Notes: generated from the sequence alone by a model not told the origin. A stretch of 64,000 nt of DNA from Ferdinandcohnia sp036962685 (GCF_036962685.1 NZ_JBALOP010000032.1:1-64000), one strand, 5' to 3'. Positions 32,138 to 41,174 are shown, numbered from the stretch's first letter. Numbers and translations are program-made.

Positions 32138-32267
32138 TTAGTTTTATTCATCAAGGCCCTGCTGAATAAAACTAAAGCCTCCGGCGGATGCCACGATTTT
32201 TCAAAGGAAACTTTTCGAGCTTGCTCGAAAAAAATCGGGCGCAAATACGCCAAGGCGCATTTGATTT
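32138..32267. repeat. Inverted repeat plus family 1 repeat
   Basis: The 270-base gap between yitT and yitS holds a perfect 13-base inverted repeat TTAGTTTTATTCA (32138-32150) / TGAATAAAACTAA (32163-32175). A family 1 element follows directly: GCCTCCGGCGGATGCC, CAAAGGAAACTTTTCGAGC, GGGCGCAAATACGCC, GGCGCATTTGAT. Confidence 0.75.
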
Positions 32268-32301
32268 ACAAACCTGACCATGAAAAAAGAAGGTGAGACT
32301 T

Positions 32302-33165
32302 TTGACCGTTAGAATTCTTACTGATAGCGGTAGTGACCTACCACTTCAATTTTTTGAAGAAAACAATGTAACCTTATTCTCCTTAGGAGTTCATCTAGAT
32401 GGGCAAGATTATGAGGATATTGCGACGATTGAGCCTAAAAAAGTATTTGAAGCGATGCGAAGCGGGAGTGCGCCAAAAACATCTCAAGTTCCCCCACACC
32501 GTTTTAAAGAGGTTTTTACTGAGATAGCAAAAGAAAAGCAATCAGCTGTGTACATTGCCTTTTCATCTCAATTATCAGGAACCTACCAAACAGCAGTCAT
32601 GATGAGTGAAGAAGTAAAAGAAGAATACCCAGACCTTGATTTAACGATTATTGACACAAAATGTGCATCACTTGGACAAGGTCTTGTTGTGAAAGCAGCT
32701 GCTGAATCAGCTGCAAAAGGTGCTTCAAAAGAAGATGTCGTAAATCTTGCAAACTTTTATAGCACTCATATGGAACATCTTTTTACCGTAGATGATCTTG
32801 AATATTTGGCTCGCGGGGGACGAATTAGTAAAGCTTCTGCTTTTGTCGGAGGACTATTAAACATTAAGCCCCTTTTAAATGTAGAAGATGGAAAGCTAAT
32901 CCCTCTTGAAAAAATTCGTGGAAAAAAGAAAGTGTTTAAACGAATTGTTGAGCTTATGGAAGAGCGTGGAACAGATTTATCAAAACAAACAATTGGTATT
33001 AGCCACGGCGATGTGGAAAATGAAGCAAATGAATTAAAGAAGTTATTTGAAGAAAAATTAGGGTGCAAATCATTTTATACTAATGTGATTGGCGCAGCAA
33101 TTGGTTCACATGCGGGGCCAGGAACGATTGCGATTTTCTTTTTAAACGAACTGCCGAACAGCTAA
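32302..33165 (+). CDS. yitS: DegV family fatty-acid-binding protein
   Basis: A 287 aa DegV (FakB-type) protein: N-terminal ILTDSGSDLP, SQVPPHRFKEVF, the SSQLSGTYQTA loop, IDTKCASLGQG, and the lipid-binding DLEYLARGGRISKASAFVG region. The family binds a fatty acid for phosphorylation by a FakA-type kinase. I start at TTG 32302, six bases after AAGGTG; the GTG at 32293 is within that ribosome site. Its position next to yitT matches B. subtilis yitS. Confidence 0.9.
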   Translation: MTVRILTDSGSDLPLQFFEENNVTLFSLGVHLDGQDYEDIATIEPKKVFEAMRSGSAPKTSQVPPHRFKEVFTEIAKEKQSAVYIAFSSQLSGTYQTAVMMSEEVKEEYPDLDLTIIDTKCASLGQGLVVKAAAESAAKGASKEDVVNLANFYSTHMEHLFTVDDLEYLARGGRISKASAFVGGLLNIKPLLNVEDGKLIPLEKIRGKKKVFKRIVELMEERGTDLSKQTIGISHGDVENEANELKKLFEEKLGCKSFYTNVIGAAIGSHAGPGTIAIFFLNELPNS

Positions 33166-33230
33166 GTTTACATAGTTTGAAAAACGACTGGATATCCTAA
33201 ATTCGAATGGATTGAAGGGAGTGTTCAAGT

Positions 33231-33362
33231 ATGCCAAGAACAAGTGATAATGATAAAAAAGCGCAGGATAATAATGCATTACGCCAGGAAAAAAATATGA
33301 TGAGAGAAAAAAATCGTCAGGCAGGGAAACATCAATATTCAAAGAAAACAGATCATTTATAA
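33231..33362 (+). CDS. Small basic protein, DUF3941-like
   Basis: A 43 aa highly charged protein: MPRTSDNDKKAQDNNALRQ, then NRQAGKHQYSKKTDHL. Short Bacillus proteins with the SDNDKK start and YSKKTDHL end are annotated DUF3941. GAAGGGAG precedes the ATG and a terminator follows the stop at once, so the gene is real. Function unknown. Confidence 0.75.
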   Translation: MPRTSDNDKKAQDNNALRQEKNMMREKNRQAGKHQYSKKTDHL

Positions 33363-33403
33363 AACGAAACGCATCGGTTGATTAGACCGATGCGTTTCGT
33401 TTT
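33361..33403. terminator. Strong bidirectional terminator
   Basis: Perfect 18-base stem (AAAACGAAACGCATCGGT and its inverse) between the DUF3941 gene and convergent cvfB. Confidence 0.92.
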
Positions 33404-33404
33404 A

Positions 33405-34265
33405 TTACTCTTTTTTGAAATAGGTCCAGCCGTCCTCTTGGTATACTTTTCCTTCTTTCATCAACTTACCAAGTGCCCGTTTAAAGGCTGCTTTACTCAT
33501 ATCAAATCTAGCTGAAATATCGTCTGGAGAGCTTTTATCCCAATAAGGCATTGCTCCTCCACGATTTTCTATATACTGGTAAATTTTAGAAGCGTCGTCC
33601 CCCATAATTTCATGGCCTCGACCAAGGAGGGATACATTTACGGAACCATCTTCCTTCACGTCAATAATCCGACCTTGAACCTTTTCTCCAACCCTTGGCT
33701 CTCTTGTTCGTTGACTCTCGTGAATAAAGCCTAGAAACCCTTCTTCGGAAATCATAAAGGAGCCGACCATTAATAGTCGATAAATGGTTCCTGTTATATT
33801 TTTATTAAAATCTTTTCTTGTTGCTGGTTTTGAGATTGAACGGATGACATCTTCAGTTGCAAGTTTTCCAAAGAGTCTGCGGTTTTTGTCTGTTCGTAGA
33901 GTTACATACAATTTGTCACCTGGCTCGGGCCAGAGGTCCCAAACTTCATGCAAATCGTCCTTTGAGACAAGAATATCTTTATTTATCCCAATATCTACAA
34001 AAGCCCCTAGCTCATGTTTGATTTCGACTACTTCTGCCCAATCATAGGAACCGACCTGAACAGTCGGTATCTTCATAGAAGCAGCTAGTCTCCCTTGGTG
34101 GTCTTGAAAAAGAAAAACAGTTACGTCTTCATCAGGGTCAAAACCATCTATAATTTCATTTGTATGTAGCAAAACATCTTCTTCGCCGTTTGTTAAAAAG
34201 TAGCCAAACGGGGCATCTCTATCTACACGTAATGTGACAACCGTACCTGGTTCTAAAACATTCAT
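33405..34265 (-). CDS. yitL: CvfB/YitL S1-domain RNA-binding protein
   Basis: A 286 aa CvfB family protein with S1-like OB folds in tandem (about residues 1-65, 68-135, 150-215; for example VGSYDWAEVVEIKHELGAFVDIGINKDILV and VGEKVQGRIIDVKEDGSVNVSLLG) and a C-terminal winged helix (SSPDDISARFDMSKAAFKRALGKL). It acts as an RNA-binding regulator in staphylococci. Synteny with YajQ (yitK) supports the name yitL. Confidence 0.9.
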   Translation of the reverse strand: MNVLEPGTVVTLRVDRDAPFGYFLTNGEEDVLLHTNEIIDGFDPDEDVTVFLFQDHQGRLAASMKIPTVQVGSYDWAEVVEIKHELGAFVDIGINKDILVSKDDLHEVWDLWPEPGDKLYVTLRTDKNRRLFGKLATEDVIRSISKPATRKDFNKNITGTIYRLLMVGSFMISEEGFLGFIHESQRTREPRVGEKVQGRIIDVKEDGSVNVSLLGRGHEIMGDDASKIYQYIENRGGAMPYWDKSSPDDISARFDMSKAAFKRALGKLMKEGKVYQEDGWTYFKKE

Positions 34266-34417
34266 TTATTAAAGCCCTCTTTCTTATTTCTTTCTTTATC
34301 ATTACATAGTATAGACGTTTAGGACCACAATTTACTAGTATAGTTTTGGAAAAAGTTGTCCAAATTGCTAACATTGTCTATAATTTAAGGCAAATATACT
34401 TTTTTTGGAGGTTGACA

Positions 34418-34909
34418 ATGGCAAAAGAAAGCTCATTCGATATTGTCTCAAAGGTGGATTTGCCTGAAGTAACAAATGCAATTAGCATTGCTAAAAAAGA
34501 AATTCAAAACCGATATGATTTCAAAGGTAGTAAAAGTGACGTTACACTTGATAAGGAAGAACTTGTTTTAATATCTGATGATGAGTACAAGCTTGAGCAA
34601 TTAAAGGATGTTCTCATTAGTAAAATGATTAAGCGTGGAGTTGCAACACGTAATATTGATTACGGGAAAATTGAAAATGCTTCTGGTGGTACGGTTCGTC
34701 AACGTGCGAAACTCATCCAAGGCATTGATAAGGAAAATGCGAAGAAAATTAATACGATTATTAAAAATAGCGGTCTTAAGGTTAAGAGCCAGGTTCAGGA
34801 TGACCAAGTTCGTGTGACAGGTAAAAGCAGAGATGAACTACAACAAATTATCAATGCCATTCGTGAAGCAGATTTACCGATTGATGTACAATTTATTAAT
34901 TATCGCTAA
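34418..34909 (+). CDS. yitK: YajQ family nucleotide-binding protein
   Basis: A 163 aa YajQ-family (DUF520) protein, in B. subtilis YitK: SSFDIVSKVDLPEVTNAIS, a NRYDFKGSKSD segment, and a C-terminal IREADLPIDVQFINYR. Family members bind cyclic di-GMP in some bacteria or other nucleotides. ATG 34418 follows GGAGG; the longer frame to 34346 crosses the divergent promoter region shared with yitL. Confidence 0.93.
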   Translation: MAKESSFDIVSKVDLPEVTNAISIAKKEIQNRYDFKGSKSDVTLDKEELVLISDDEYKLEQLKDVLISKMIKRGVATRNIDYGKIENASGGTVRQRAKLIQGIDKENAKKINTIIKNSGLKVKSQVQDDQVRVTGKSRDELQQIINAIREADLPIDVQFINYR

Positions 34910-34914
34910 AAAAG

Positions 34915-34947
34915 AATGCAGCGGTCGATGATCCCCGCTGCATTTTT
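34915..34947 (+). terminator. Terminator after yitK
   Basis: AATGCAGCGG stem closed by CCGCTGCATT and a T run, between convergent yitK and ytoQ. Confidence 0.85.
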
Positions 34948-35388
34948 CTATTCAAAAATATAGTTTAGCACTTCTAATGCTTGGTCAACCGTTTCAACAG
35001 TTACATTTGCTTTATTTGATAATTCCTTTAGCGGATGAATAAGTGAGGTTGGTCTTACAATAATCGTAGGCTTATTCATCGTAATCGCTGCACTCGCATC
35101 CATTGCCGTATTCCATTGCTTGTATTTCTCACCGAATAATGCGATCACAACATCAGACTTTTGCATTAATACCTGTGTTCTGAAATTATTGATGTCTGAT
35201 GCCGCATCATCTTTATAAGAATTACCAGGTTGTTCACCTAAAATTTGTTCTCCAATATTATCGGACTTATCATGGTTAGTTTGCGGACCAACAAATGTTA
35301 ACGGAAGATTTTTTGATTTTGCCTTGTCTTTAATCTCCTCCCGCCAATTGTCATGAATTTGTCCAGCTAGATATACTGTTAGTTCCAT
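34948..35388 (-). CDS. ytoQ: YtoQ family protein
   Basis: A 146 aa protein with a nucleoside 2-deoxyribosyltransferase-like fold typical of YtoQ: VYLAGQIHDNWREEI at the N-terminus, FVGPQTNHDKSDNIGEQI, DVVIALFGEKYKQWNTAMDASAAI and PTIIVRP. Reaction unknown. A GGAGGAGAAAAC ribosome site lies before the ATG. Single gene, convergent with yitK. Confidence 0.85.
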   Translation of the reverse strand: MELTVYLAGQIHDNWREEIKDKAKSKNLPLTFVGPQTNHDKSDNIGEQILGEQPGNSYKDDAASDINNFRTQVLMQKSDVVIALFGEKYKQWNTAMDASAAITMNKPTIIVRPTSLIHPLKELSNKANVTVETVDQALEVLNYIFE

Positions 35389-35436
35389 GTTTTCTCCTCC
35401 AATTGCCTTTTCTATTATCGTATCATAGAACGATAC

Positions 35437-35946
35437 TTATTTTACAAATTTATACATAATGATTTCATCTTCATAATGTGTATCGCTGAATTTAACAAAC
35501 TTGACTTTTCGGCCTTCCTCTTGGAAACCAAACTTTTTATATAGGTGGATTGCCCTTTTATTATGGGAGAATACTTCTAGACATACTTTTTCGAGATTAG
35601 GCTCTTTCTGTGCCCACTCGAGAAGATATTCCATTAGTTTGCTTCCAATTCCCTGATTACAGTAAGCTTCTTGAATACTTATCCCAAAATACCCTAAGTG
35701 AGACAGTCGCTTTCTTTTAGAGGTTTTAAAGTTTAAATTTCCAACAATTTTTCCGGCAATTTCGGCAACTATGATTAAATTCCCCGGATTAAAATGATCC
35801 TCAATCCATTTTTCCTCTTCCTCAACAGTGGTTGTAAATTCCTCTGGTGAAGTAAGCAAGTATGTAGACTCATTTAGAACGATTTTGGTGTGCTCGATTA
35901 GCTGTAAAGCATCCTCTTTTCTTGTAGTTCTTATCCTTATTTTCAT
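35437..35946 (-). CDS. GNAT family N-acetyltransferase
   Basis: A 169 aa GNAT acetyltransferase. The acetyl-CoA loop is in YCNQGIGSKLMEYLLEWA (Q-x-x-G-x-G type), and motif B is VCLEVFSHNKRAIHLYKKFGFQEEGRK. It resembles SpeG/RimJ-like enzymes; the acceptor cannot be told from sequence. AGGAGG precedes the ATG. Single gene before the minisatellite. Confidence 0.88.
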   Translation of the reverse strand: MKIRIRTTRKEDALQLIEHTKIVLNESTYLLTSPEEFTTTVEEEEKWIEDHFNPGNLIIVAEIAGKIVGNLNFKTSKRKRLSHLGYFGISIQEAYCNQGIGSKLMEYLLEWAQKEPNLEKVCLEVFSHNKRAIHLYKKFGFQEEGRKVKFVKFSDTHYEDEIIMYKFVK

Positions 35947-36054
35947 ATTTGCCTCCTACTTTATTTTATTGTCTATTATCTATTTCTTTATATTGAGTAG
36001 ATTTCCTTTTTATTGATGCCTTTTGAATGATTTCTATGATTCACAAATGTGATT

Positions 36055-36415
36055 AGTGCTTATAGAAGGTGACAATATCGAGGAAGCATATAAATCTTTG
36101 ATATGATTGGACTTTTGGTGGATTCTGGAAAAAGTAACCACATAAACATCTNNNNNNNNNNNNNNNNNNNNNNNNNNNNNNNNNNNNNNNNNNNNNNNNN
36201 NNNNNNNNNNNNNNNNNNNNNNNNNNNNNNNNNNNNNNNNNNNNNNNNNNNNNNNNNNNNNNNNNNNNNNNNNNNNNNNNNNNNNNNNNNNNNNNNNNAT
36301 GACATAAACTTCTTTTATGATGGACTTTTGGTGGAATGTGGAAAAAGATACAACATAAACATCTTTTATGTTTGCACTTTTGGTGGAATGTGGAAAAAGG
36401 CAAATATAATGTAAT
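36055..36415. repeat. Minisatellite with 51-52 base unit, interrupted by assembly gap
   Basis: The roughly 650 bases between the GNAT gene and the SDR gene hold no gene. Units of the form ACATAAACATCTTTTATG..., then GGACTTTTGGTGGAATGTGG and AAAAAG recur: one before the N run (around 36109) and two complete ones after it (at 36302 and 36353). Open reading frames predicted across this stretch are artefacts of the repeat. Confidence 0.85.
36152..36298. other. Assembly gap (147 N)
   Basis: A run of N lies inside the minisatellite. The spacing between the flanking repeat landmarks (213 bases) is about four units, so the gap size is plausible but the true copy number is unknown. Confidence 0.97.
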
Positions 36416-36600
36416 AAACGCCTTAGCACATTTGCACAACGATAAATTTTAGAAAATACCCCAAACAAAACAAAAAGGAGGACTTCCTTTAGGCATTTTG
36501 ATATTTTATAAATACTTAATATTTTACAAATAGGGTATATTCAAACCTCTTTTATTAAAAAGTAAGTAACGTACATTACTACATAAAAGAGGTGTTTGGA

Positions 36601-37467
36601 TTGTCTAATAATCAAGGCAAGAATATTCTTCCGCCACAGCATCAAAATCACCAGCCCGGAACTGAGGCTGAAATGGTGCCAAGACCTGTTTCAGAAGATC
36701 ATTCCTACCAAGGCAGTAGCAAATTAAAAAATAAGGTTGCGATAATTACTGGTGGAGATAGTGGAATTGGTAAGGCAGTTGCGATTCATTATGCAAAAGA
36801 AGGCGCAAATGTTGTCATCGTTTATTTGGAAGAGCATGAGGATGCTAAGGAAACAAAGCGTCAGATTGAAGAAGAAGGACAAAAATGCTTGCTTCTATCA
36901 GGCGATATTGGAAATGAAGAGTTCTGTACAGAGATTGTGAAGAAAACGATCGATACGTTTGGCCAACTAGATATATTAGTCAATAATGCAGCCGAACAGC
37001 ATCCACAAAAAAGTATCTCGAACATCACAACTGAGCAGCTAGAAAAAACATTCCGAACCAATATTTTTGCTTACTTTTTTCTAACGAAGGCCGCTCTACC
37101 CCACTTAAAACAGGGAAGTTCCATCATCAATACAGCATCTGTTACAGCCTATAAAGGTAATGAGCAGCTCGTTGATTATTCAGCGACAAAAGGAGCCGTT
37201 GTTTCGTTCACAAGGTCACTTTCCTTGCAATTGATTGGGAAAGGAATTCGGGTAAATGGAGTGGCTCCAGGGCCGATTTGGACACCACTTATTCCATCAA
37301 CCTTTACTAGTGACCAAGTAGCGAAATTTGGCTCTACAACACCTATGAAACGACCGGGACAACCTGAGGAAGTTGCACCAAGCTATGTTTTCCTAGCAAG
37401 CGATGACGCCTCGTATATGTCTGGCCAGATTCTTCACGTCAACGGTGGAGAAATCGTTAATGGATAA
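36601..37467 (+). CDS. SDR family oxidoreductase (YhdF/YhxC-like)
   Basis: A 288 aa short-chain dehydrogenase of the group with a proline/glutamine-rich leader (LPPQHQNHQPGTEAEM). NAD(P) loop TGGDSGIGKAVA, NNAAEQHP, catalytic Ser in INTASVTAYKG and YSATKGA (YxxxK), then VAPGPIWTPLIPSTF. Often linked to general stress in Bacillus; substrate unknown. I start at TTG 36601, six bases after GAGGTG; the GTG at 36592 is within that ribosome site. Confidence 0.9.
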   Translation: MSNNQGKNILPPQHQNHQPGTEAEMVPRPVSEDHSYQGSSKLKNKVAIITGGDSGIGKAVAIHYAKEGANVVIVYLEEHEDAKETKRQIEEEGQKCLLLSGDIGNEEFCTEIVKKTIDTFGQLDILVNNAAEQHPQKSISNITTEQLEKTFRTNIFAYFFLTKAALPHLKQGSSIINTASVTAYKGNEQLVDYSATKGAVVSFTRSLSLQLIGKGIRVNGVAPGPIWTPLIPSTFTSDQVAKFGSTTPMKRPGQPEEVAPSYVFLASDDASYMSGQILHVNGGEIVNG

Positions 37468-37472
37468 AAATA

Positions 37473-37502
37473 AAGCATCATCCTTTACACTGGATGATGC
37501 TT
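37473..37502. terminator. Bidirectional terminator SDR/amylase-like gene
   Basis: AAGCATCATCC/GGATGATGCTT stem between convergent genes. Confidence 0.85.
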
Positions 37503-37507
37503 CACCT

Positions 37508-38896
37508 TTATTCAGGTTTCTTATTCCCGTATCTTTTTTTATTTAGATAAATAAATCCTATCATGAGCACTGGTACAATAAATACGGCAAAGAATAAAGT
37601 ATAATTAATTTTTGTCGTGTCTCGAACTACAAATACTTCCGAAATATCACGATTTACAACCATATGAAATTCATCATCGGTTGAACGTACAAGGTCCTCC
37701 GTAATGAGGCCGGTTAATTCCTTATCTTCCCCAACTTGGTCAGTGGTTAAGGTAAAACTCTGTGTTTTCGTTGTATTGTTAATCGCAACAAAAGCTGTTT
37801 CCCCTTCATACTCTCGTTTAAAAACAAGCATTCCTGCATCATTTTTAACCAGTTCAATCGTTCCTTTTGTTAATGCTGGTACACCTGATCTTATCTTAGC
37901 GAGCAATGTAATATAATCAACTAGCTCTTTGTCTGTTCGAAAATCCATTAAACCGAGGTTGTCCGGTGACTCACTGCCATTTAAAGCAATTTCTGTTCCA
38001 TAGAAAACGACAGGAATACCAGGTGTTGTATACAAATACGTCAACGCTGACTTAAGGCGTGGTGCTGGATGTTCGTTAGCCTCTGTAGCCAAATGGGTGA
38101 ATCGGACCGTATTCGTGTTATCGAAGAAATTGATTAAAGAATTCGGATTTTCAAGTCCTCGCGCTTGTTCCCATGTTTTTTCGACATCTTTAAAGGTTTG
38201 GTCTGGGACACTAAAGCTAGTAATTCCTTCATAAGGGATCGGGTTAAAAACAGAATCGAGTCCTGCTGCTTCAAGTTCATCAAGATTATCCACTACTGTA
38301 GGTTGTCCAATCAAGAGAAAATCTGCTTTTTCAGACTTCAATTCGCTTTTTAATGTGGAGATAAAATTAGTTGAAACCCCATCAATAAGCTCAAGTTTAT
38401 ATCCATCTATATCTGTCTCTTGAACCCACGATTTTGCGGTTTCAATAAATCCATCATTTAAAGTACCATCATTAGAATTGACTCCGAGGTCAAGGATAAT
38501 TTTTATACCCCTTTCATGTGCCTCTTTTACCAGTTGTTTTAAATCTTCAGTAGTGCCATAGTGTTTATTGATTGTATTTCTGTCTTTTACTACATACGGA
38601 TAAAAAGTATCCGTTTCATTTTCAAATATTGGAGATAATAAAATCGATGTAAATCCCATATCCTTCACGTAATCAAGCCGACTAATAATTCCTTGTAAGT
38701 CGCCCCCATGATAGGAAGTAGGATTCGAAAGGTCCACTGCAAAATCATTTGAACTGTCAGCATTATTAAAACGATCAACCACTATGTAATAAATGCTTTC
38801 TTCCTCTATTGTTACATTGTCAGCAGCAAATGCAGGAATAGCTGACAACAGTAGCAACGGAATCAGCAAAGCCACCATATATAACTTTTTCTTCAT
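37508..38896 (-). CDS. Membrane-anchored GH13 amylase-like pseudoenzyme
   Basis: A 462 aa exported protein: signal peptide ending AFA at about residue 24, a GH13 alpha-amylase barrel (YYIVVDRFNNAD, SYHGGDLQGIISRLDYVKDMG, GIPVVFYGTEIAL), a beta domain, and a C-terminal membrane helix (residues 433-455) with a basic tail, so it is anchored facing out. All three catalytic acids are altered: the nucleophile site is E169 in GYKLEL with K167 for the invariant Arg; the acid/base site is Q198 in LLIGQPT; the third Asp is N262 in FFDNTN. Hydrolase activity is therefore unlikely. It may bind glucans or act in the envelope. The reading frame is intact. Confidence 0.85.
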   Translation of the reverse strand: MKKKLYMVALLIPLLLLSAIPAFAADNVTIEEESIYYIVVDRFNNADSSNDFAVDLSNPTSYHGGDLQGIISRLDYVKDMGFTSILLSPIFENETDTFYPYVVKDRNTINKHYGTTEDLKQLVKEAHERGIKIILDLGVNSNDGTLNDGFIETAKSWVQETDIDGYKLELIDGVSTNFISTLKSELKSEKADFLLIGQPTVVDNLDELEAAGLDSVFNPIPYEGITSFSVPDQTFKDVEKTWEQARGLENPNSLINFFDNTNTVRFTHLATEANEHPAPRLKSALTYLYTTPGIPVVFYGTEIALNGSESPDNLGLMDFRTDKELVDYITLLAKIRSGVPALTKGTIELVKNDAGMLVFKREYEGETAFVAINNTTKTQSFTLTTDQVGEDKELTGLITEDLVRSTDDEFHMVVNRDISEVFVVRDTTKINYTLFFAVFIVPVLMIGFIYLNKKRYGNKKPE

Positions 38897-39108
38897 CTCG
38901 TAACTCCTATCCTCTTAGTACTATTAATACTTTAAAGTAACCTTATCCCTTCTCAAAAGTCAAATATAACAAGTGTTTGTTCATATTTTATACATATTTA
39001 TCTCGCTTACAAATTTTTCAATTTTTCTTTACGTTGTCTATTTTTTCTTTCCACATTCTGTGATAAACTAATATAGTTTTTCATTAAGGATTTAGAGGAG
39101 TTGACAGC

Positions 39109-40479
39109 TTGGATTCTTCTGTACATACAAAAAAATTAACATTGTTTGCGTTAACATGGCCAATCTTTATTGAATTGCTGTTACATATGTTAATGGGAAA
39201 TGCAGATACCTTAATGCTGAGTATGTATTCCGATAATTCAGTTGCAGCAGTCGGGGTCTCTAACCAAATCTTATCATTAATTATTGTCATGTTTGGATTC
39301 ATTGCGACTGGTACGGCCGTTTTAGTAGCCCAGCATTTTGGTGCTAATAACGAAAAAAGTGCGGCTGAGGTAGCAGTCGTATCTATTTTTGCAAACCTTG
39401 TGTTTAGTCTTATTCTAAGTCTTGTTGTTTTTATTTGGAGTAAAAAGCTTCTACTTTTAATGGATTTGCCGGCTGAACTATTAGACGAAGCGGATAGCTA
39501 CCTTAGAATCGTAGGTTTATTCTCCTTTCTTCAGGCACTAATCATGACAATTGGGGCGGTTATCCGAAGCTATGGCTTTACTCGTAACACGATGTACGTC
39601 ACAATCGGTATGAATATCCTAAATATCATCGGGAATTATATTTTTATATTCGGTCCATTTGGTTTGCCAGTTCTTGGTGTTGAAGGAGTTGCGATATCAA
39701 CTTCTTTTAGTAGATTAGTAGGCCTAGTAATTATCACCTATCTTCTAATAAAACGAGTAGATCATGGTCTTCCATTTAAAAAGTTTTTCCGTTTACCAAA
39801 GGAGCATCTTCAAAATCTACTTAAAATTGGGATACCATCTGCAGGTGAACAGCTTTCTTACAGCTCCTCCCAAATGATGATCACATATTTTGTTACAATC
39901 ATGGGAACACAGGCACTTACGACAAAGGTTTATACGCAAAATTTAATGATGTTCATATTCCTATTTAGTATGGCAATCAGTCAGGGAACACAGATTTTAG
40001 TTGGGCAAAAGATTGGAGCTCGAGAAATTAATGATGCATATAAAAGGGCTATAAAAAGCTTACAACTTGCCATTTTCATTTCAGCAGCAATGGCAATTGT
40101 TTTTTCATTCTTTAAGGTACCACTCTTATCTATTTTTACAGATAATCAAGACATCATAACAACAGGTGGTGTCCTTATCCTTTTAACCATCATTCTTGAA
40201 CCAGGGCGTGCCTTTAACCTTGTTCTGATAAATGCATTAAGAGCGGCCGGTGATGTTAAATTGCCGGTTTACATGGGAATCCTATCGATGTGGGGGATTT
40301 GTGTGCCAATTGCGTATGTACTGGGCATTCACTTTGAACTTGGTTTAGTTGGAGTTTGGATTTCTTTTATTGTGGATGAATGGGTTCGAGGCATCGTCAT
40401 GTTGTGGAGATGGCGTTCTCGTGCATGGGAGAAAAAATCATTTGTTTCACCCGTTGAAAATACAAACGTGACAGCCTGA
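39109..40479 (+). CDS. MATE family efflux transporter
   Basis: A 456 aa polytopic protein with 12 predicted helices in two homologous halves, typical of MATE multidrug/cation antiporters (NADTLMLSMYSDNSVAAVGVSNQ; FGFIATGTAVLVAQHFGANN; second-half SQGTQILVGQKIGA). Starts at TTG 39109, eight bases after GAGGAG. Substrate unknown. Its terminator overlaps the last codons. Confidence 0.92.
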   Translation: MDSSVHTKKLTLFALTWPIFIELLLHMLMGNADTLMLSMYSDNSVAAVGVSNQILSLIIVMFGFIATGTAVLVAQHFGANNEKSAAEVAVVSIFANLVFSLILSLVVFIWSKKLLLLMDLPAELLDEADSYLRIVGLFSFLQALIMTIGAVIRSYGFTRNTMYVTIGMNILNIIGNYIFIFGPFGLPVLGVEGVAISTSFSRLVGLVIITYLLIKRVDHGLPFKKFFRLPKEHLQNLLKIGIPSAGEQLSYSSSQMMITYFVTIMGTQALTTKVYTQNLMMFIFLFSMAISQGTQILVGQKIGAREINDAYKRAIKSLQLAIFISAAMAIVFSFFKVPLLSIFTDNQDIITTGGVLILLTIILEPGRAFNLVLINALRAAGDVKLPVYMGILSMWGICVPIAYVLGIHFELGLVGVWISFIVDEWVRGIVMLWRWRSRAWEKKSFVSPVENTNVTA

Positions 40480-40499
40480 AAAAGTTCAGGCTGTTTTTA
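40471..40499 (+). terminator. Terminator after the MATE gene
   Basis: ACAGCCTGAA-AAAG-TTCAGGCTGT plus T run, overlapping the stop codon. Confidence 0.88.
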
Positions 40500-40610
40500 T
40501 ATTTCATCTAAAACCTTACGAAAAAGTCCCAGTTATAATTTTCCCATCTTTTGTCTAAAAAGAAACTAACATTACTTTTTAAAATGACATCAATGGATGG
40601 AGGATTTACT

Positions 40611-41174
40611 TTGGATCTACAACAACGTCTTGGCAGCATAACTGAACAAAAACGCTCTTTTATTAAAGGAACGACAGAATGTATAAATGATCAATGGATC
40701 TTCTTTGAAGCTGAAACAGATGAAGCATCCATGCTAGAAGAAATGATAGGTAAAGAAGTTGAAGTTTTCACTCTTAATAAATGGGAAAAAGGCATTTTTG
40801 TGGAAGATGGCTTAATCCAATTGAATGGATATTTTTATAAGCTCGATAATGGAGATTGCCTCCGTTTTCGAAAAAAATTAACCTTGGCATATAGAGAATG
40901 GCTGGAGAGTTTTTCTGAGGATCAATTTCTACGCTTTACATCTACTTTAAATAAGCTTTCATTTTCATTATACGATTGTTTACATTGTCATAATCAATTA
41001 ATGTACCAAGAAGAAAATGGAGAAAATGAAGGTGTCAATTTTATCATGTTTGATAATACGGAAATACTTTTATCGGTTCACCATCATTTTTCACGTGGAA
41101 AACTAAAGAAGGACCGATTTGAATTTACATTAGCAAATGGAAAGAGAACCATTCTTACAACCTTATGTAAGTAA
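40611..41174 (+). CDS. DUF2777 family protein
   Basis: A 187 aa soluble protein. It resembles Bacillus DUF2777 proteins: QQRLGSITEQKRSFIKGT, EEMIGKEVEVF, FSLYDCLHCHNQLMY with a C-x2-C pair, GVNFIMFDN and SVHHHFSRGKLKKDRFEFTL. Function unknown. I start at TTG 40611, seven bases after GGAGGA; the longer frame from TTG 40551 has no ribosome site. Confidence 0.7.
   Translation: MDLQQRLGSITEQKRSFIKGTTECINDQWIFFEAETDEASMLEEMIGKEVEVFTLNKWEKGIFVEDGLIQLNGYFYKLDNGDCLRFRKKLTLAYREWLESFSEDQFLRFTSTLNKLSFSLYDCLHCHNQLMYQEENGENEGVNFIMFDNTEILLSVHHHFSRGKLKKDRFEFTLANGKRTILTTLCK

Noticed and set aside
36034..36468. Long open frames on both strands across the N run
   Set aside because: They exist only because N bases hide stops and the 51-52 base unit is close to a multiple of three. 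They have no ribosome site and no protein-like sequence.
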